NCBI RefSeq assembly: GCF_012273655.1
Contig: NZ_JAAWWP010000002.1
Span: 253,650-317,649 of the forward strand
Direction: 5' to 3'
DNA length: 64,000 nucleotides
Origin: Streptomyces physcomitrii
GTDB lineage: Bacteria; Actinomycetota; Actinomycetes; Streptomycetales; Streptomycetaceae
Shown here: piece by piece, positions 61,494 to 64,000 of the stretch
Position numbering within the stretch: position 1 is the stretch's first letter
Layout: each line of letters starts with the position of its first letter
Translations under genes and position numbers: made by a program
Notes under the pieces: generated by a model
Told to the model about the DNA's origin: nothing
What the model saw: only the letters and a program-made list of their open reading frames with translations
The model's database searches: none

Positions 61494-62187
61494 TGAAGTG
61501 CAGGGCGTCGTCCAGGAACGGGATCTCCAGCCAGGGGTCGGGCTGCGCCATCAACGCCAGCAGGACGATGAGCACACCGAGTCCGCCGTACGTGATCATG
61601 TCCGTGAAGCGGGAGCGCACCGCGAGCATCCCGACCGAGGGCACCATCCAGCGGATCACCGCCCCGCCGACGAGGGCGAGGCCGATGATCAGGGTGCCGA
61701 CCCGGAAGACGTCCAGGGCGGTGATCAGCAGCCCGATCCCGGCCGTGCCGAGCACCGCGAGCATGGGCCACTGACGGGCGGGGGCGGGAGCGTCACCCGA
61801 GGCCGCACGGCCACCGCCCTCGGGACGGGCCACACCCCGGGTGAAGCGGGGAAACCGCCGCGAGGCCGGAGCGAGCGTGGCACCCGAGGGGGCCTGCCGG
61901 TCGACGGCCACCGAAGCTCCCGCGGGGTCGGTGGCCTCGCCGCCGTCGGCGGAATCCGAGCGGGCGGTGGACTCCGCGCGGGCGGCGGATCCCGTACGGG
62001 CGGTGGACTCCGTGCGGGCGCCTTCCGTACGGGCGGTGGCCTCGGCGGCGGCAGCGGGCTCCGTGCGGGTGGCGGATCCCGTACGGGCGGCGGGCTCCGC
62101 GGGGGCGGCACCGCCGGTGGGACGGTCCGGCCCGGGCTGCCGGGCGCCGGTGCCGTCGGTCTCCGGCGCCCCGTCGGGTGCGTTCAT
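61483..62187 (-). CDS. DUF3017 membrane protein downstream of folD
   Basis: A 234-residue protein. Residues 1-110 are Ala/Thr/Glu/Arg repeats of low complexity (for example ARTGSAARAESTARSDSADG), coded by degenerate 15-21-bp DNA repeats at about 61960-62110. The conserved C-terminal half has three hydrophobic helices: WPMLAVLGTAGIGLLITALDV, TLIIGLALVGGAVIRWMVPSV and MITYGGLGVLIVLLALMA. This is the DUF3017 layout, commonly next to folD in actinobacteria. ATG 62187 is chosen; a frame to 62304 would overlap folD by 38 bases. The function is unknown. Confidence 0.85.
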   Translation of the reverse strand: MNAPDGAPETDGTGARQPGPDRPTGGAAPAEPAARTGSATRTEPAAAAEATARTEGARTESTARTGSAARAESTARSDSADGGEATDPAGASVAVDRQAPSGATLAPASRRFPRFTRGVARPEGGGRAASGDAPAPARQWPMLAVLGTAGIGLLITALDVFRVGTLIIGLALVGGAVIRWMVPSVGMLAVRSRFTDMITYGGLGVLIVLLALMAQPDPWLEIPFLDDALHFTVK

Positions 62188-62266
62188 CGGCTGCTCGAAT
62201 CCTTGGGAGCGGTGATCGGGAGCTTGGGTGTCGGGAGCTTCGGCGAGGAGCCCGGCTTCGGCCCGC

Positions 62267-63124
62267 TCAGCTCTCGGCGGCGCGCTCGGCCGCCTCGACG
62301 ACATTGGCCAGGAGCTGGGCGCGGGTCATCGGGCCCACCCCGCCCGGGTTCGGGGAGAGCCAGGCCGCGACCTCGGCGACCCCGGGGTGGACATCGCCGA
62401 CGATCTTGCCGCTCTCGTCGCGCGAGACACCGACGTCGAGCACGGCCGCGCCCGGCTTGATGTCCTCGGGCTTGACCAGGTGCGGCACCCCGGCCGCGGC
62501 CACCACGATGTCGGCGCGCCGCAGATGGGCGGCGAGGTCGCGGGTGCCGGTGTGGCACTGGGTCACGGTGGCGTTCTCGGAGCGCCGGGTCAGCAGCAGC
62601 GGCATCGGGCGGCCGATGGTGACACCGCGGCCGACGACCACGACCTCGGCTCCGTTGATCTCCACGCCGTGCTCGCGCAGCAGCCGGATGATGCCGTAGG
62701 GCGTGCAGGGCAGCGGTCCGGGCTCGTTGAGGACCAGGCGGCCGAGGTTGGTGGGGTGCAGTCCGTCCGCGTCCTTGGCCGGGTCCATCAGTTCGAGGAT
62801 GCGGTTCTCGTCGAGGCCGCGCGGCAGCGGCAGCTGGACGATGTATCCCGTGCAGGCGGGGTCCGCGTTCAGTTCGCGTACGACCGCCTCCACCGCCTCC
62901 TGGGTCGCGGTGGCGGGCAGTTCGCGCTGGAGCGAGGCGATGCCGACCTGGGCGCAGTCGCGGTGCTTCCCGGCGACGTACTTGTGGCTGCCGGGGTCGT
63001 CCCCGACCAGGACGGTGCCGAGTCCGGGCGTGACGCCCTTCTCCTTCAGCGCCGCGACCCGGGCGGTCAGGTCCGACTTGATCGCGGCCGCCGTGGCCTT
63101 GCCATCGAGAATCTGAGCAGTCAT
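62267..63124 (-). CDS. folD: Bifunctional methylenetetrahydrofolate dehydrogenase/cyclohydrolase
   Basis: A 285-residue enzyme interconverting methylene-, methenyl- and formyl-tetrahydrofolate. Family hallmarks are [33 protein letters not shown] (the YxxxK catalytic lysine), [46 protein letters not shown] (nucleotide binding) and [18 protein letters not shown] 63124 starts the conserved domain; the upstream in-frame extension to 63463 is Arg/Pro-rich. The ribosome binding site is weak. It is followed by the DUF3017 gene 79 bases on, probably co-transcribed. Confidence 0.97.
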   Translation of the reverse strand: MTAQILDGKATAAAIKSDLTARVAALKEKGVTPGLGTVLVGDDPGSHKYVAGKHRDCAQVGIASLQRELPATATQEAVEAVVRELNADPACTGYIVQLPLPRGLDENRILELMDPAKDADGLHPTNLGRLVLNEPGPLPCTPYGIIRLLREHGVEINGAEVVVVGRGVTIGRPMPLLLTRRSENATVTQCHTGTRDLAAHLRRADIVVAAAGVPHLVKPEDIKPGAAVLDVGVSRDESGKIVGDVHPGVAEVAAWLSPNPGGVGPMTRAQLLANVVEAAERAAES

Positions 63125-63619
63125 GGGAGGCAGCACATTCCTTGGAGATGCGGTGGCGAGCGGAGAGAGCGGTGGTGGGCGGCGGCGTGCCGTCCCCCAC
63201 CATCCTCCCGGATGACGACTCCCCGATTCCAATCCGGGTCGGTACGCGGACGGCGAGGGCCCGCTCCGCCCGTCTTCACCCCGGCTCCCCGCAACCTTCG
63301 CCCGACCGCAAGAATCCGGACACCCGATCGCTACCACGGAGGGCCCGGCAGGCTCCCGGGAGGTCGCTGTGCGTCCCCGAGGGCGGCGCGAACCGGCAGG
63401 AATACGCGGGCAGTTCGGGTGAAGTCGGCGCGACGCTGCGTGACGCGCGAGTTGCACTTGCACAACGCCATAGGGAAGCGACTGGACAAAAACGCCAGGC
63501 CTTTAGAACGATGAGCGGCACAGTGCCGCGGGCAGTGCCGGGGGGACGTTCCGCATCTGTTGTCGTTCCTCCCCCAGCGATCCGCGTGTCCCCGCGCTTC
63601 CTACGGAGGAAATCTCGCC
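63125..63619. other. Divergent promoter region of folD and the RDD gene
   Basis: About 495 bases between divergent genes. The central 63440-63520 part is the more AT-rich (TTGCACTTGCACAACGCCAT, then GACAAAAACGCC and CCTTTAGAAC) and probably holds the RDD promoter, but no hexamer pair is convincing. I see no riboswitch-like fold for folD. Confidence 0.4.
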
Positions 63620-64000
63620 ATGAGCTTCGGCGACCCGAACAACCCCTATGGCTCCCCGCAGGGCGGCCAGCAGCAGCCCGGCTACCCGCAGCAGGGCGGC
63701 CAGCAGCCGGGTTACCCGCAGCAGGGCGGTCAGCCCGGCTACGGCTACCCCCAGCAGGGCGTGCCCCAGCAGCAGGGCTACCCCGGCTACCCGCAGGGCG
63801 GCCAGCAGCCCTACGACGCCTACCAGCAGCAGCAGGCCGCGTACGGCGGCGGCTACGGCTACGGGGCCGCCCCCGAGCTGGCCCACTGGGGTCTGCGCCT
63901 CGGCGGCACCATCATCGACGGCCTGATCTTCGCCGTGCCGTACATCGTGATCATCGTCGGGCAGGGCAAGGCGGTCTTCGCGATCATCGGCTTCGTCGCC
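63620..64000 (+). CDS. RDD-family membrane protein, partial (runs off the window)
   Basis: The first 127 residues are visible. Residues 1-80 are a Gln/Gly/Pro/Tyr-rich, prion-like repeat region built on [10 protein letters not shown] units. The RDD domain then begins with [27 protein letters not shown], carrying the Arg and Asp residues that name the family. GGAGG precedes the ATG. The C-terminal part of the domain is outside the window. Many RDD proteins are membrane proteins of unknown function, some being transport-related. Confidence 0.85.
   Translation, partial: MSFGDPNNPYGSPQGGQQQPGYPQQGGQQPGYPQQGGQPGYGYPQQGVPQQQGYPGYPQGGQQPYDAYQQQQAAYGGGYGYGAAPELAHWGLRLGGTIIDGLIFAVPYIVIIVGQGKAVFAIIGFVA

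Overview
The window is chromosomal DNA of a Streptomyces or very close relative. It is about 72% GC, with strong G/C third positions, GTG and TTG starts, and TTA leucine codons confined to two genes. It carries typical Streptomyces families: a WhiJ-like XRE/DUF397/ATP-binding triad, a DUF2690 XRE protein, an SCO4848-type membrane protein and a folD-DUF3017 pair. Gene order (BMP lipoprotein, nonulosonate cluster, sdhCDAB, dacC-like, trpS, mdh, folD) looks collinear with the S. coelicolor SCO4884-to-SCO4824 interval. That collinearity is from memory, not computed. I saw no insertion sequence, prophage, CRISPR array, tRNA or rRNA.

Layout. 0-2.8 kb: a BMP-family nucleoside-binding lipoprotein and an M20 amidohydrolase. 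2.9-11.5 kb: two divergent operons for a cell-surface polymer. The leftward one has a DUF6716-type glycosyltransferase, a CMP-nonulosonate synthetase fused to a HAD phosphatase, a NeuB-type synthase and a polysialyltransferase-like protein. The rightward one has a GT2, a second polysialyltransferase-like protein and an O-acyltransferase, joined by 4-bp overlaps. By family knowledge this is a teichulosonic (poly-Kdn-like) acid cluster. 11.7-14.9 kb: a divergent TetR/flavin monooxygenase pair with two matching operators, then a LysE exporter. 15-24 kb: an L,D-transpeptidase with a structured leader, a long gene-poor stretch, a methyltransferase, an ECF sigma factor with a membrane partner, and a GH20 hexosaminidase. 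24.3-28.6 kb: OHCU decarboxylase and sdhCDAB. 28.6-35.7 kb: a MerR/hydrolase pair, a TetR-controlled three-gene operon with twin operators, and small genes. 35.8-43 kb: a D,D-carboxypeptidase, a YihY/BrkB protein, DprE1/DprE2 homologues, a 2H phosphoesterase and TrpRS.

43.2-47.7 kb is the most unusual single gene: a 1,483-residue STAND NTPase with a TPR array of 21 nearly identical 102-bp units and two TTA codons. 47.7-54.3 kb: a MocR regulator, an AhpD-like protein, a GT1, the WhiJ-like triad (its ATP-binding member also has a TTA codon) and a Tat-exported class A beta-lactamase. 54.4-57.8 kb: a three-gene operon in which a polytopic membrane protein and the overlapping small downstream protein share a RHIM-like (amyloid-signalling type) motif. 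This is my best candidate for an undescribed system. 58-64 kb: mdh, an XRE-DUF2690 membrane protein, a DUF3017 protein, folD and the start of an RDD protein.

Regulation visible in the sequence includes paired palindromic operators at 12.46-12.51 kb and 30.27-30.33 kb, a MerR-style long-spacer promoter at 29.5 kb with a probable leaderless mRNA, an 18-bp operator before mdh, and several hairpin terminators without U tracts. Tandem minisatellites sit at several gene 3' ends.
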